From JAALLB01 sp017643495 (GTDB taxonomy: Bacteria; Pseudomonadota; Alphaproteobacteria; Rhizobiales; Rhizobiaceae), in contig OZ244147.1 of NCBI GenBank assembly GCA_965216105.1, positions 3,487,595 through 3,551,594 on the forward strand: a DNA stretch of 64,000 nt, in the 5' to 3' direction. The translations under genes were made by a program, and so were the position numbers. The notes below the pieces were generated by a model. It saw only the letters and a list, made by a program, of their open reading frames with translations, searched no databases and had not been told where the DNA came from. Below, piece by piece: positions 8,481 through 17,018 of the stretch. How positions within the stretch are numbered: the stretch's first letter is position 1; every line of letters starts with the position of its first letter.

Positions 8481-8939
8481 TCATAATGGCAAGGCAGTAC
8501 CATCCTTGATGTCTTCCATTACAAAGCTTGCAGAAATGTCTGCCACCGGTACACGCGATATCAGACGCTGGTAGAAGGCATCATAAGCCTTCACGTCACG
8601 AACTTTTACCCGCAGGACATAGTCAAGGTCGCCACTCATCCGGTGGGCAGCGACGATCTCTGGCATTACCGAGACTGCATTCTTGAATTTCTCCAGCCAC
8701 GCCGGATCATGGGAATGTGTCCTTATCATCACGAAAACAGACAGGTCGAGATCCACCGATCGGGGATTGACCAACGCCACCTTGCGAAGGATCACGCCAT
8801 CGTTTTCCATACGCTTGACCCGGCGCCAGCAGGCATTGCGGGAAAGATGCACCAGATCCGCCAAGGCATCGACACTCAGGGAAGCATCGTTCTGCAAATG
8901 CCTAAGGATCCTGCGATCATGTTCGTCCAATTCTGTCAT
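8481..8939 (-). CDS. Lrp/AsnC family transcriptional regulator
   Basis: The 152-residue protein has the two-domain Lrp layout: an N-terminal helix-turn-helix (DEHDRRILRHLQNDASLSVD through LSRNACWRRVKRM, residues 4-43) and a C-terminal RAM ligand-binding domain with the GDLDYVLRVKVRD phrase. Such proteins usually sense an amino acid and control neighbouring transport or catabolic genes. It is convergent with ubiB and divergent from the small membrane-protein gene at 9047, which is the nearest candidate target. The ligand cannot be read from the sequence. Confidence 0.92.
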   Translation of the reverse strand: MTELDEHDRRILRHLQNDASLSVDALADLVHLSRNACWRRVKRMENDGVILRKVALVNPRSVDLDLSVFVMIRTHSHDPAWLEKFKNAVSVMPEIVAAHRMSGDLDYVLRVKVRDVKAYDAFYQRLISRVPVADISASFVMEDIKDGTALPL

Positions 8940-9046
8940 GACGGGATATTATCTCAAATTTAGCATGAGAAAAGATAATTTATCGGATATTTTCCCGAAG
9001 CCCCGCGGATAAAGTTCACTCATGTCCAATATTATGGGAGGATGAC

Positions 9047-9256
9047 ATGAAAGATCTTTTGCATCGCACATTCCTTGCACATCCAAATTCTGTCGAAGAA
9101 AGCTATTTTCAGCACTTCCGTTTTGCCATGAACTTTTCCGGCACCCTTTTCGTTGCAGCCTGCGCCGCACTGATCCATGCACTGGTTCCTGCCTTTTGTG
9201 AACGCACGGCAAGCAGCCGGATCAACGAATTGCACAGACGCATGCACAACCGCTGA
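9047..9256 (+). CDS. Small membrane protein, DUF6356-like
   Basis: A 69-residue product with a conserved-looking N-terminal phrase (AHPNSVEESYFQHFRFAM) and one hydrophobic segment around residues 29-50 (FSGTLFVAACAALIHALVPAF). It resembles the uncharacterised DUF6356 family by memory of the HP-S-V-ESY-H pattern. A strong GGGAGGATGAC ribosome site sits before the ATG, which supports translation. It diverges from the Lrp-type regulator 107 bases away and may be controlled by it. No function is known to me. Confidence 0.65.
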   Translation: MKDLLHRTFLAHPNSVEESYFQHFRFAMNFSGTLFVAACAALIHALVPAFCERTASSRINELHRRMHNR

Positions 9257-9396
9257 TACAAAATACAGACGGTGCGTTACGTCTTACCGTGAAAATGCTG
9301 CTGCTTCATTCCTCCGCAGGCCGATGGCATTTGCAAGTAGTATCCGGGCTGCTATGATTCTGCTCTCCAGAAACCATTTTCCATTGGGCAGTACCT

Positions 9397-10455
9397 GTGA
9401 AACAGAATGAACTTGGCCGCACCGGCATCAAGGTGAGCGAATTTTGCCTCGGCTCCATGACGTGGGGAACGCAAAACACGGAAGCGGAAGGGCATGCGCA
9501 AATTGATTGCGCAACCGATCATGGCATCAATTTCATTGATACGGCGGAAATGTATCCGACGACCCCGCTCTCGAAAGAAACGCAGGGAGACACGGAGCGC
9601 ATCATCGGGTCGTGGGTTGCAAGAAACCCGGGACGACGCGGTGATGTTGTGATTGCAACAAAGGTCTCTGGACAAGGATACCAGAATGTTCGTGACGGTA
9701 TTCCGATCTCTGCAGAAACGATTGATATCGCCCTTCACAACAGCCTCAAGTCCCTTCAGGCCGACTATGTTGACCTGTACCAGCTTCACTGGCCAAACCG
9801 CGGATCCTACCATTTCCGCCAGTCATGGCAGTTTGACCCCACATCGCAGGATACGCAGAAAACGCTCGACCACATGAACGAGGTTCTTGAAGCCCTCGCC
9901 GGGCATGTCAAGGCAGGCAAGATCCGCGCAATCGGGCTTTCCAATGAAAGTGCCTGGGGCACTGCCCAATGGTTGCGGCTGGCAGATCAAAAAGGGTTGC
10001 CGCGTGTCGCATCAATCCAGAACGAGTATTCGCTTCTCTGCCGGTATTTCGATTTGGATCTCTCCGAACTCTGCCACCATGAGGATGTCGGTCTGCTTGC
10101 CTTCTCACCGCTGGCTTGCGGATTGCTGACCGGCAAATACATGGAATGCAAGGGAGACGAACGCCCGAAAGGTTCCCGTGGCGATGTCAGCAGTGACACG
10201 CTTGGTGGCCGGTGGAATGACAATGCCCATGCTGCCATTCGCCGTTACAGCGACATTGCAAGCAAGCACGGCCTGGACATGGCACAAATGGCGCTCGCAT
10301 TCTGCCTCACCCGACCGTTCATGACTTCTGTCATTTTCGGCGCCACATCGATGACCCAGCTTGAAAATTCGCTGGCTGCCGTGGATCTGAAACTTGGCGA
10401 TGAAGTCATGGATGATATCGACGCAGCATACAGGGATTTTCCAGTTCCGTACTGA
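9397..10455 (+). CDS. Aldo/keto reductase, Tas-like
   Basis: Aldo/keto reductases are NADPH-dependent TIM-barrel oxidoreductases acting on carbonyl compounds. The 352-residue product has the catalytic tetrad in order: Asp and Tyr in FIDTAEMYP, Lys in VIATKVSG and His in YQLHWPNR. The nucleotide-binding end VIFGATSMTQLE is near the C-terminus. The insertion between HWPNRG and the next barrel strand resembles E. coli Tas. Translation starts at GTG 9397 with only a weak ribosome site. The physiological substrate is unknown and the neighbours give no hint. Confidence 0.9.
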   Translation: MKQNELGRTGIKVSEFCLGSMTWGTQNTEAEGHAQIDCATDHGINFIDTAEMYPTTPLSKETQGDTERIIGSWVARNPGRRGDVVIATKVSGQGYQNVRDGIPISAETIDIALHNSLKSLQADYVDLYQLHWPNRGSYHFRQSWQFDPTSQDTQKTLDHMNEVLEALAGHVKAGKIRAIGLSNESAWGTAQWLRLADQKGLPRVASIQNEYSLLCRYFDLDLSELCHHEDVGLLAFSPLACGLLTGKYMECKGDERPKGSRGDVSSDTLGGRWNDNAHAAIRRYSDIASKHGLDMAQMALAFCLTRPFMTSVIFGATSMTQLENSLAAVDLKLGDEVMDDIDAAYRDFPVPY

Positions 10456-10515
10456 TCTGTCCACTTGCACGAGAAAAGACTGGCACGAGCCGGACTGCCT
10501 GCGTAGACTCATTAC

Positions 10516-11745
10516 ATGAAACGATTTGCCTGTCTTCTTGCCATCCTCTTCATGAGCATGCCGGCGCATGCCCAGGACCGGGCAAGCGTTGAGCGGCAAT
10601 TCCAGAACTGGCTCCAGAACGATCTTTGGCCAGAGGCACGCCAACGTGGCGTATCCCGGACGACATTCAATTCAGCCTTCAAGGGCATTTCAATAAACTG
10701 GAAGCTGCCTGATCTCGTAATGCCCGGAAGCAAGCCAAAGGCTTCCAGGCCACAAGCCCAGGCCGAGTTCAGGAGTCCGACCAAATATTTCAACGAACGC
10801 AATGTCGCCAGCGTCGTTGCAGGCGGGAGAACGTTGTTCAACCGGCATGCGCAATTGATCCGGCGGATTGAGAAGAAGTACGGTGTACCGGGGCGCATAT
10901 TGCTTGCCATTTGGGGCAGGGAATCGGCTTATGGCAGGGTTTCAATACCGCATGACGCCTTTCAGGTTCTCGGCACCAAGGCATTCATGTCGACCCGGAA
11001 ACCACTGTTCCGAAAAGAAGTACTCGCCGCCCTGTCAATTGCAGAGAATGGTGATGTATCCCCCCGGCAGATGAAATCGTCCTGGGCGGGTGCGATGGGG
11101 CAACCCCAATTCCTCCCATCTTCCTATCTCGAACATGCCGTGGATTTTGACGGGGACGGAAAGCGCGACATCTGGGGCTCAACAGCAGACACGCTGGCAT
11201 CGATCGCCAATTACCTCAAGGCATATGGATGGCAGGCCGGAAGGGACTGGGGCTATGAAGCACGCATTCCCGACAATGTATCCTGCTCACTGGAGGGGCC
11301 CGACCGGATGCGACCGATTTCGCAATGGGTTGCAGCCGGTGTGAAACGGGTTTCCGGGAAACCCTTTCCCGCACATGAACTGGGCCAGCAGGGTGCGATT
11401 CTCCTGCCAGCAGGCAGGTACGGTCCGGTCTTTGTTGCCACGCCGAATTTTTATGTAATCAAGAAGTACAACAATTCGGACCTTTATGCGCTCTTTGTCG
11501 GAAATGTTGCTGACCGCATCCAGTATTCCAACCGGCCATTCCAGACTGACTGGCAGCCGGTCACCGGTATTACACGCGGAGAAGTCATGCGCATGCAAAA
11601 TGCACTTGTCAGACAAGGCCATGATGTTGGTGGCGCGGACGGCCTTGCCGGGTTCAAAACCCGCCGGTCAATTGGCGCCTGGCAGGAGAAAAACGGGTTG
11701 AGAGCAACCTGCTTTCCAAGCAATGAGCTGGTAAACCGCTTCTAG
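10516..11745 (+). CDS. Lytic murein transglycosylase (MltB-like, SLT_2) with peptidoglycan-binding domain
   Basis: The enzyme cleaves the glycan strand of peptidoglycan to a 1,6-anhydro product in the periplasm. The 409-residue precursor has a signal peptide ending SMPAHAQ (residues 1-20). A family-3 lytic transglycosylase domain follows, with catalytic Glu136 in AIWGRESAYGR and the GAMGQPQFLPSSY motif. A C-terminal peptidoglycan-binding domain covers roughly 345-409 (TRGEVMRMQNALVRQGHDVG). It is a monocistronic gene between the reductase and coaBC. Which paralogue it corresponds to in other rhizobia cannot be told here. Confidence 0.94.
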   Translation: MKRFACLLAILFMSMPAHAQDRASVERQFQNWLQNDLWPEARQRGVSRTTFNSAFKGISINWKLPDLVMPGSKPKASRPQAQAEFRSPTKYFNERNVASVVAGGRTLFNRHAQLIRRIEKKYGVPGRILLAIWGRESAYGRVSIPHDAFQVLGTKAFMSTRKPLFRKEVLAALSIAENGDVSPRQMKSSWAGAMGQPQFLPSSYLEHAVDFDGDGKRDIWGSTADTLASIANYLKAYGWQAGRDWGYEARIPDNVSCSLEGPDRMRPISQWVAAGVKRVSGKPFPAHELGQQGAILLPAGRYGPVFVATPNFYVIKKYNNSDLYALFVGNVADRIQYSNRPFQTDWQPVTGITRGEVMRMQNALVRQGHDVGGADGLAGFKTRRSIGAWQEKNGLRATCFPSNELVNRF

Positions 11746-11770
11746 AGCATTCCCGTCTGCCAGCACGAAA

Positions 11771-11820
11771 TGATTGCATTGATTTCAATTTTCTGTCAAT
11801 GAATGATTTCATTGCAATCG
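11771..11820. promoter_or_regulatory. Repeat-rich element upstream of the RHH-CoaBC gene (candidate operator)
   Basis: Inverted arms GATTGCA (11772-11778) and TGCAATC (11813-11819) flank two direct copies of TGATTTCA (11780-11787 and 11804-11811), which are 24 bases apart. The element ends 11 bases before the start codon. Because the encoded protein begins with a ribbon-helix-helix DNA-binding domain, this could be a self-operator. The repeats are seen; the role is inferred. Confidence 0.35.
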
Positions 11821-11830
11821 GAATTGCCAC

Positions 11831-13264
11831 ATGCCTAGTATTACCATCCGAAATCTTGACGAGGAAACCAAGCAGGCCCTCCGCGAAAGGGCGGCACGCA
11901 ACGGACGCTCCATGGAGGAAGAGGCACGCCTGCTTCTTTCGCAATTGCGGGATCATGGCAAAAAACCGGAAGCGATATTCGCCAGCAAAGTATGGTCAAG
12001 CCCGGCTACAGCAATCGCCAACGCCCAGATTACAGCAGACCCAAACCTTGATGGGAAACGTATCCTGCTGATCATCGGTGGTGGCATTGCCGCTTACAAG
12101 TGTCTTGATCTCATCCGCCGTATACGCGAGCGGGGCGGGAAGGTCCGCCCGGTCTTGACCGAGGCCGCGCAGACTTTTGTCACGCCATTGAGCGTCGGTG
12201 CCATTGCCGGCGACCGGGTGTTTTCCGAGCTTTTTGACCGTGATGATGAACATGACATCGGCCATATACGCCTGTCACGTGAAGCAGACCTTCTGGTGGT
12301 AGCACCAGCCACCGCTGATCTGATGGCAAAGATGGCAGGCGGGCATGCAAATGATCTCGCCTCCACCATCCTGATGGCAACCCACAAGCCGGTACTTGTT
12401 GCACCTGCCATGAACCCAGCCATGTGGAATCACCCGGCAACGGTCAGAAACCGTGAAATTTTGCGGCATGACGGTATCCGGTTTGTTGGGCCGAATGCGG
12501 GTGAAATGGCCGAAAGCGGAGAAGCAGGAACAGGCCGCATGGCCGAGCCCATGGAAATTCTCTCGGCAATAGGGGGCATAATCTCACCCGATTTGAAACC
12601 GCTTTCCGGAAAACGGGCAATCGTTACTTCCGGACCAACCCATGAGCCGATTGATCCGGTGCGCTACATCGCCAACCGGTCCTCGGGGAAACAGGGCCAT
12701 GCAATTGCAAAGGCGCTGGCGGATGCCGGGGCCGAGGTAATCCTGGTTTCAGGCCCGGTCAATATTGAGGCTCCGCGCAATGTCGAAACCATACACGTGC
12801 AAACAGCACGGGAAATGCAGAAGATGGTTGAGACCGCCCTTCCTGCGGACATAGCAGTCATGGTAGCTGCCGTAGCAGACTGGAGAACCGAGAACACTGC
12901 TGATGAAAAGATGAAAAAGCAGGACGGCAAAGGCCCGGCCAGCCTCCGGTTGACGGAAAACCCGGACATTCTGAAGGAACTTGGCCATCACGAGAAAAGA
13001 CCCAGACTTCTTGTCGGCTTTGCTGCTGAAACGGAAAAACTTGCTGAACACGCCAAAGCCAAACTCGAGCGCAAGGGATGCGACTGGATTCTCGCCAATG
13101 ATGTTTCACCGTCCGGCGGCGTTATGGGAGGGGACAGCAATACGATCAGGCTGTTCAGCAAAGACAGCTCTGAAACCTGGCCCACGATGGACAAACAATC
13201 AGTTGCCCGGCAACTTGCGAACAGGATCATTGAACATTTTGAGACAGAAACCGTCACTGTATAA
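11831..13264 (+). CDS. coaBC: CoaBC (phosphopantothenoylcysteine synthetase/decarboxylase) with N-terminal ribbon-helix-helix domain
   Basis: CoaBC joins cysteine to 4'-phosphopantothenate and decarboxylates the product in coenzyme A synthesis. Residues about 77-250 form the flavin-dependent CoaC domain, with IIGGGIAAYK, His145 in GHIRLS and PAMN at 192-195. Residues about 260-470 form CoaB, with the KRAIVTSGPTHEPID and ANRSSGKQG motifs. The usual CoaC cysteine in ACG-x2-G-x-GRM is Ser229 here (AESGEAGTGRM). Residues 1-40 (MPSITIRNLDEETKQALRER onward) are a FitA-type ribbon-helix-helix domain as in antitoxins. Between codon 39 and the CoaC core there is no ATG, GTG or TTG in frame, so the fusion should be translated as one protein. 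Confidence 0.92.
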   Translation: MPSITIRNLDEETKQALRERAARNGRSMEEEARLLLSQLRDHGKKPEAIFASKVWSSPATAIANAQITADPNLDGKRILLIIGGGIAAYKCLDLIRRIRERGGKVRPVLTEAAQTFVTPLSVGAIAGDRVFSELFDRDDEHDIGHIRLSREADLLVVAPATADLMAKMAGGHANDLASTILMATHKPVLVAPAMNPAMWNHPATVRNREILRHDGIRFVGPNAGEMAESGEAGTGRMAEPMEILSAIGGIISPDLKPLSGKRAIVTSGPTHEPIDPVRYIANRSSGKQGHAIAKALADAGAEVILVSGPVNIEAPRNVETIHVQTAREMQKMVETALPADIAVMVAAVADWRTENTADEKMKKQDGKGPASLRLTENPDILKELGHHEKRPRLLVGFAAETEKLAEHAKAKLERKGCDWILANDVSPSGGVMGGDSNTIRLFSKDSSETWPTMDKQSVARQLANRIIEHFETETVTV

Positions 13265-13300
13265 GTGAAGCAGATTTTCAAACAGGACCGTAATTTCCGG

Positions 13301-13750
13301 ATGACCAAATTGCACATCATACGCATGCCCCATTCACAAGGGCTGGAACTACCTGCCTACGAAACCGGGGCGGCAGCCGGGATGGACTTGCGTGCGGCCG
13401 TACCTGCCAAAGAACCGCTGGTGCTGGAGCCCGGGAAACGCGCCCTTGTTCCGACAGGTTTGATAATGGAATTGCCTGATGGCCATGAAGGCCAGATCAG
13501 ACCGCGCTCAGGCCTTGCTTACAAGCACGGGATTACCTGTCTCAACACACCCGGAACGATAGATGCGGACTATCGCGGGGAAATCATGGTTCTGCTTGTC
13601 AATCTGGGCGACCAACCCTTTGCGGTCGAAAGGGGAATGCGAATTGCACAGATGGTGATTGCACCGGTTAGCCAGGTGGAGATTGTGGAAGCATCCCTGG
13701 CCAGTGAAACAACCCGTGGTAGCGGCGGGTTCGGTTCAACCGGCGTTTGA
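13301..13750 (+). CDS. dut: Deoxyuridine 5'-triphosphate nucleotidohydrolase (dUTPase)
   Basis: dUTPase hydrolyses dUTP to dUMP and keeps uracil out of DNA. The five trimeric dUTPase motifs are visible in order: AGMDLRA, RPRSGLA, CLNTPGTIDADYRGEI, ERGMRIAQMVI and a glycine-rich C-terminal arm RGSGGFGSTG. From the ATG at 13301 the product has 149 residues, the normal size. The frame also has a GTG at 13265 directly after the coaBC stop, but neither start has a strong ribosome site. It follows coaBC, as in other Hyphomicrobiales, and is convergent with the kinase gene. Confidence 0.95.
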   Translation: MTKLHIIRMPHSQGLELPAYETGAAAGMDLRAAVPAKEPLVLEPGKRALVPTGLIMELPDGHEGQIRPRSGLAYKHGITCLNTPGTIDADYRGEIMVLLVNLGDQPFAVERGMRIAQMVIAPVSQVEIVEASLASETTRGSGGFGSTGV

Positions 13751-13768
13751 ACGAGTTCACGATCTCGC

Positions 13769-14818
13769 TCAGGCGAGACCTGCCCTTTCCAGCAAATCCG
13801 GTTTTTCAAGAAGCCCGTCTGTCGTGTTGACATGGGTGACAACCGAAGATGCATTGTGTGCAGCAAGAAGGAGCGCCTTGTCGGCATCAAAGCCTGACTT
13901 CAATCCCCAGGCCAGCGTCGAAACAAAGGAATCACCTGCACCTGCCGTACCGGCAACTTCTGCCGGCACAATTTCCTGATGGAAAAAGTCTTCGCCGTTA
14001 AAAAGATAGGCGCCATCTGCACCGGCTGTAATCAGTACATGCCCTGGTCCGTGGCCATGCAGTGTTTCACAGAACTTGCGCATGGGTATGGGACCACCCT
14101 CCGACTTGAGTACCGGCTCTCCGGGTTTGGGTACGCCCCAGTCAAGCGCGCTGTCGAGAGCGGAGAGACAGGGCACAAGCGCTGCAGCTTCAACCTCATT
14201 GATCGAAATCAATGACATGTGCCGGGCTGCTCCAAGTACCGAATTGGCGCGTGTCGATATCTGCCGGATTCCCGGGTTTGATGAAAAAAACGCGCCAGCG
14301 TCTGCAGCTTTTTCGCCGATTGCAGGCAGCATGGCAGCACTGTCGCCGCTCAAGGGCGCGGCATGAACCAGATCAAAAGTTTCGAGGGAGATTCCTGCCA
14401 GATCACCCTCATCAAGCATGGTATTTGCACCACGCTGCGTAAAAATGGCGGCATTCTTCTCATGACTGGCAATCATCACTGCCGAACCGGTCTTGCCGTT
14501 TTCGGCAACCATCAATCCATCAAGCTCAAGCTTGTTCAGTTCGCAATGTTCAATCACATGGGAACGGTTTGCGCCCTTGCCGGTTTTCACGAACGGAACG
14601 GAACGACAGCCAAGACGTGACAGGCTGACAGCCGTATTCAACCCACCGCCACCAATATGGGTTGTAATGGATTGGGCCTCGACTTTCCGGCCTGGCTCAA
14701 CCAGTAAATATTGCTGGTGCGCATTGGAAAGCGAAAGTTGTTCGATAGAGTGGGATTCAAGAACTGCAATGATATCAACCATTGCCGATCCGAAGGTTGC
14801 CGCCTTGAGCCTGCTCAC
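13769..14818 (-). CDS. PfkB-family carbohydrate or nucleoside kinase
   Basis: PfkB (ribokinase) family enzymes phosphorylate sugars or nucleosides with ATP. The 349-residue product has the first family signature with the glycine run HIGGGGLNTAVSLSRLG near residue 54 and the second with the anion hole and catalytic base GTAGAGDSFVSTLAWGL near 290-306, Asp296 being the expected base. Its start lies four bases after the stop of the dehydrogenase gene, so the pair is an operon. A link to glycerate or sugar-acid metabolism would fit the neighbour, but the substrate cannot be read from the sequence. Confidence 0.88.
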   Translation of the reverse strand: MSRLKAATFGSAMVDIIAVLESHSIEQLSLSNAHQQYLLVEPGRKVEAQSITTHIGGGGLNTAVSLSRLGCRSVPFVKTGKGANRSHVIEHCELNKLELDGLMVAENGKTGSAVMIASHEKNAAIFTQRGANTMLDEGDLAGISLETFDLVHAAPLSGDSAAMLPAIGEKAADAGAFFSSNPGIRQISTRANSVLGAARHMSLISINEVEAAALVPCLSALDSALDWGVPKPGEPVLKSEGGPIPMRKFCETLHGHGPGHVLITAGADGAYLFNGEDFFHQEIVPAEVAGTAGAGDSFVSTLAWGLKSGFDADKALLLAAHNASSVVTHVNTTDGLLEKPDLLERAGLA

Positions 14819-14822
14819 AAAA

Positions 14823-15818
14823 TCAGTCCCCGGTTGGCAGCACGCGGTCCGGGGGACGGTGGCTGTCTGCCCAGGTGCGGATGTTGATCAATACACGGTC
14901 GCCCATTTCGTGGCGCCCCTCCTTCGTGGCCGAACCCATGTGGGGCAACACGACAACCTTGCCCTGTTTTACCAGTTTCATGAGATCGGGCGCCACAGCC
15001 GGTTCGCTGGCAAACACGTCAAGACCGGCCCCGGCAATCTTGCCGTGAGCGATTGCCTGGGTAAGGGCTGCTTCATCAATCACTTCGCCCCGGGCCGTAT
15101 TGATGATGATGGCACCAGGCTGCATCAATGAAAGGCGCTCTGCAGACAGCATGTGACGGGTTGCCGTTGTGTGCGGGCAGTTGACCGAAAGAAAGTCGAC
15201 ACGCGGCAACATCTGGTCAAGCGTGTCCCAGTATGTCGCCTCAAGTTCGTCTTCTGTTCGAGCGGCAACGCGGTTTCGATTATGGTAGTGAATGGACAGC
15301 CCAAAGGCTTTTGCCCGGCGCGCCACGGCGGTTCCGATGCGGCCCATTCCGATGATCCCGAGCCGCTTTCCCCAAATCCGGTGACCAAGCATCCAGGTGG
15401 GTGACCAACCATGCCACTTGTCCCGGTTGATTGCCTGCGCTCCTTCCACAAAACGACGGGAAACGGCAATCATCAAGCCCATCGCCATGTCTGCCGTGTC
15501 TTCTGTCAGCACATTAGGCGTATTGGTTACTATGATGCCTTTTTTGGCGGCGGCCTTTACGTCGATATTGTCAACGCCATTACCGAAATTGGCTATCAGT
15601 TCAAGCTGGGGACCAGCCTGCTCTATCAGTGCCGCGTCAATCCGGTCGGTCACCGTCGGGACAAGGACCTGGGCGGTTTTGACAGCTTCCGCAAGCTCTG
15701 CAGCGCTCATGGCCCGGTCTTCCAGATTAAGCCTTGTGTCGAACAATTCCCTCATTCGGGTTTCAACATCATCGGGCAGTTTTCTGGTGACTATCACTAC
15801 GGGTTTTTTCACCGACAT
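14823..15818 (-). CDS. D-isomer-specific 2-hydroxyacid dehydrogenase (glyoxylate/hydroxypyruvate reductase type)
   Basis: These NAD(P)-dependent enzymes reduce 2-keto acids such as glyoxylate or hydroxypyruvate. The 331-residue product shows the Rossmann motif GIIGMGRIGTAVARRA in its middle and the catalytic Arg-Glu-His set: Arg in NTARGEVID, Glu in DVFASEP and His in VLPHMGSAT. The substrate loop NFGNGVDNIDV fits the glyoxylate/hydroxypyruvate reductase branch. It heads a two-gene operon with the PfkB kinase, and the SH3 gene diverges from it, as is common in rhizobia. Confidence 0.92.
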   Translation of the reverse strand: MSVKKPVVIVTRKLPDDVETRMRELFDTRLNLEDRAMSAAELAEAVKTAQVLVPTVTDRIDAALIEQAGPQLELIANFGNGVDNIDVKAAAKKGIIVTNTPNVLTEDTADMAMGLMIAVSRRFVEGAQAINRDKWHGWSPTWMLGHRIWGKRLGIIGMGRIGTAVARRAKAFGLSIHYHNRNRVAARTEDELEATYWDTLDQMLPRVDFLSVNCPHTTATRHMLSAERLSLMQPGAIIINTARGEVIDEAALTQAIAHGKIAGAGLDVFASEPAVAPDLMKLVKQGKVVVLPHMGSATKEGRHEMGDRVLINIRTWADSHRPPDRVLPTGD

Positions 15819-16000
15819 ACGGGCATTTTCTCCAAGGAACGCAACGATTTGACCTGGATGTTGACCGCCTGTTAATCCTGTAGCGTCAAAATGTATCCAG
15901 ACGAACTAGAAGCCTGTTTACCAGACCTCCGCGCCAACGCAAATCGCAAAATCCGCAGGCGCAGCATGGTGAAAGCCCCAGGCAGCACACGGAGAGAACA

Positions 16001-16555
16001 GTGTATATGCAAACCGGGAAACGATCGTTTGTCTTGTTGCTGGCCATTATCCTGTTTCACGGCGTGCCTGAAAGTGCATTTGCCCAGTCATCATCAGGGC
16101 AATCCGGCCTGCCACTGCCACGGTTTGCAAGCCTGAAATCAGGCAAGGTGAATGTGCGTGTCGGGCCGGGAACCGACTTCAAGATAAACTGGCTTTACCA
16201 GCGGCAAGGCTTGCCAATGGAAATAATCCAGGAGTTCGACAACTGGCGCAAGGTTAGGGATCCCGAAGGCAATGAGGGATGGGTCCTTCATTCGCTTCTT
16301 TCAGGCCGCAGGACTGTCGTGGTTCGCCCATGGGAACCCAACAAGAAGCATGGTCTGGCAGACCTGAAAAGAAAGGCCGACAATAGCGCAGGGGTTACTG
16401 CACGCCTTGAACCCGGCGTGGTTGCCAACGTCCTGTCATGCTCTGAAGACTGGTGCCGCCTGTCCGTCAAGGACGATGCAATCGGCGAAATTGACGGATA
16501 TGTCGAAAAGAACGCCCTCTGGGGAGTTTATCCGGACGAATTTATAGAGGAATAA
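16001..16555 (+). CDS. Periplasmic bacterial SH3-domain protein
   Basis: A 184-residue secreted protein with a signal peptide (cleavage likely after ESAFA, near residue 28). An SH3-type domain starts near residue 48 (GKVNVRVGPGTDFKINWLYQ), and a second degenerate SH3 repeat covers the C-terminal half (VTARLEPGVVANVLSCSEDW). Bacterial SH3 domains often bind peptidoglycan or cell-wall peptides. GTG at 16001 and ATG at 16007 are both possible after the GGAGAG site. The gene sits between the hydroxyacid dehydrogenase and irr, an arrangement conserved in the order. Its role is unknown. Confidence 0.85.
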   Translation: MYMQTGKRSFVLLLAIILFHGVPESAFAQSSSGQSGLPLPRFASLKSGKVNVRVGPGTDFKINWLYQRQGLPMEIIQEFDNWRKVRDPEGNEGWVLHSLLSGRRTVVVRPWEPNKKHGLADLKRKADNSAGVTARLEPGVVANVLSCSEDWCRLSVKDDAIGEIDGYVEKNALWGVYPDEFIEE

Positions 16556-16598
16556 TGACAACCCGGTCTGCGCCTTGGCGCTGCCGGCAGAGTTGTCA
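16556..16598. terminator. Long hairpin between convergent SH3 and irr genes
   Basis: TGACAAC (16556-16562) and GTTGTCA (16592-16598) are perfect inverted arms, with further CCGG/CCGG and GCGCC/GGCGC pairing inside. The element starts directly after the SH3 stop and covers the irr stop codon. It lacks a clear T-run, so it may act as a shared transcript-end structure for both strands and not as a classic terminator. Confidence 0.55.
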
Positions 16599-17018
16599 GC
16601 GGCGCTTTTGCTCGCGTATCCGCACAACAACATCAACGCTGCAGACTTCCATTCCTTCAGGAGGTGACGGAAGGTTCTCCACCTTCACGAAACCGTCCGG
16701 CATGTCCATCACTTCATTGCGGTCTTCAATGTAGAAATGATGGTGGTTTCCGGTATTCGTGTCAAAATAGGTTTTGCTGGAGTCGACCGAGATCGCCCGC
16801 AACAGACCGTTCTCGGTAAACTGGTGCAGCGTATTGTAAATAGTGGCAAGCGAGACCGTGACACCGGCTTCCCGCGCCTCATCAAAAAGTGTCTCGGCGG
16901 AAACATGCCTGTCACCTTTTGAGAAAAGCAATTCGGCAAGTGCCTTTCGCTGACGGGTCGGGCGCAATTTTGCCTGACGCAACGTCTGATCCAGATCTTT
17001 GTGTTTTTCAATCATCAA
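16596..17018 (-). CDS. irr: Iron response regulator Irr (Fur family)
   Basis: Irr is the heme-responsive Fur-family regulator that controls iron and heme genes in Hyphomicrobiales. The 140-residue product has the winged helix (RPTRQRKALAELLF to VSLATIYNTLHQF) and the Irr-diagnostic histidine cluster GNHHHFYIEDRNE near residue 90, which binds heme. The N-terminal heme regulatory Cys-Pro motif of Bradyrhizobium Irr is not seen, as in most rhizobial Irr proteins. It diverges from fabA, the usual order in rhizobia. Confidence 0.94.
   Translation of the reverse strand: MMIEKHKDLDQTLRQAKLRPTRQRKALAELLFSKGDRHVSAETLFDEAREAGVTVSLATIYNTLHQFTENGLLRAISVDSSKTYFDTNTGNHHHFYIEDRNEVMDMPDGFVKVENLPSPPEGMEVCSVDVVVRIREQKRR

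Noticed and set aside
11831..12064. Separate antitoxin gene followed by coaBC
   Set aside because: There is no stop codon between the ribbon-helix-helix part and CoaC and no in-frame start for CoaC alone, so it is one gene.
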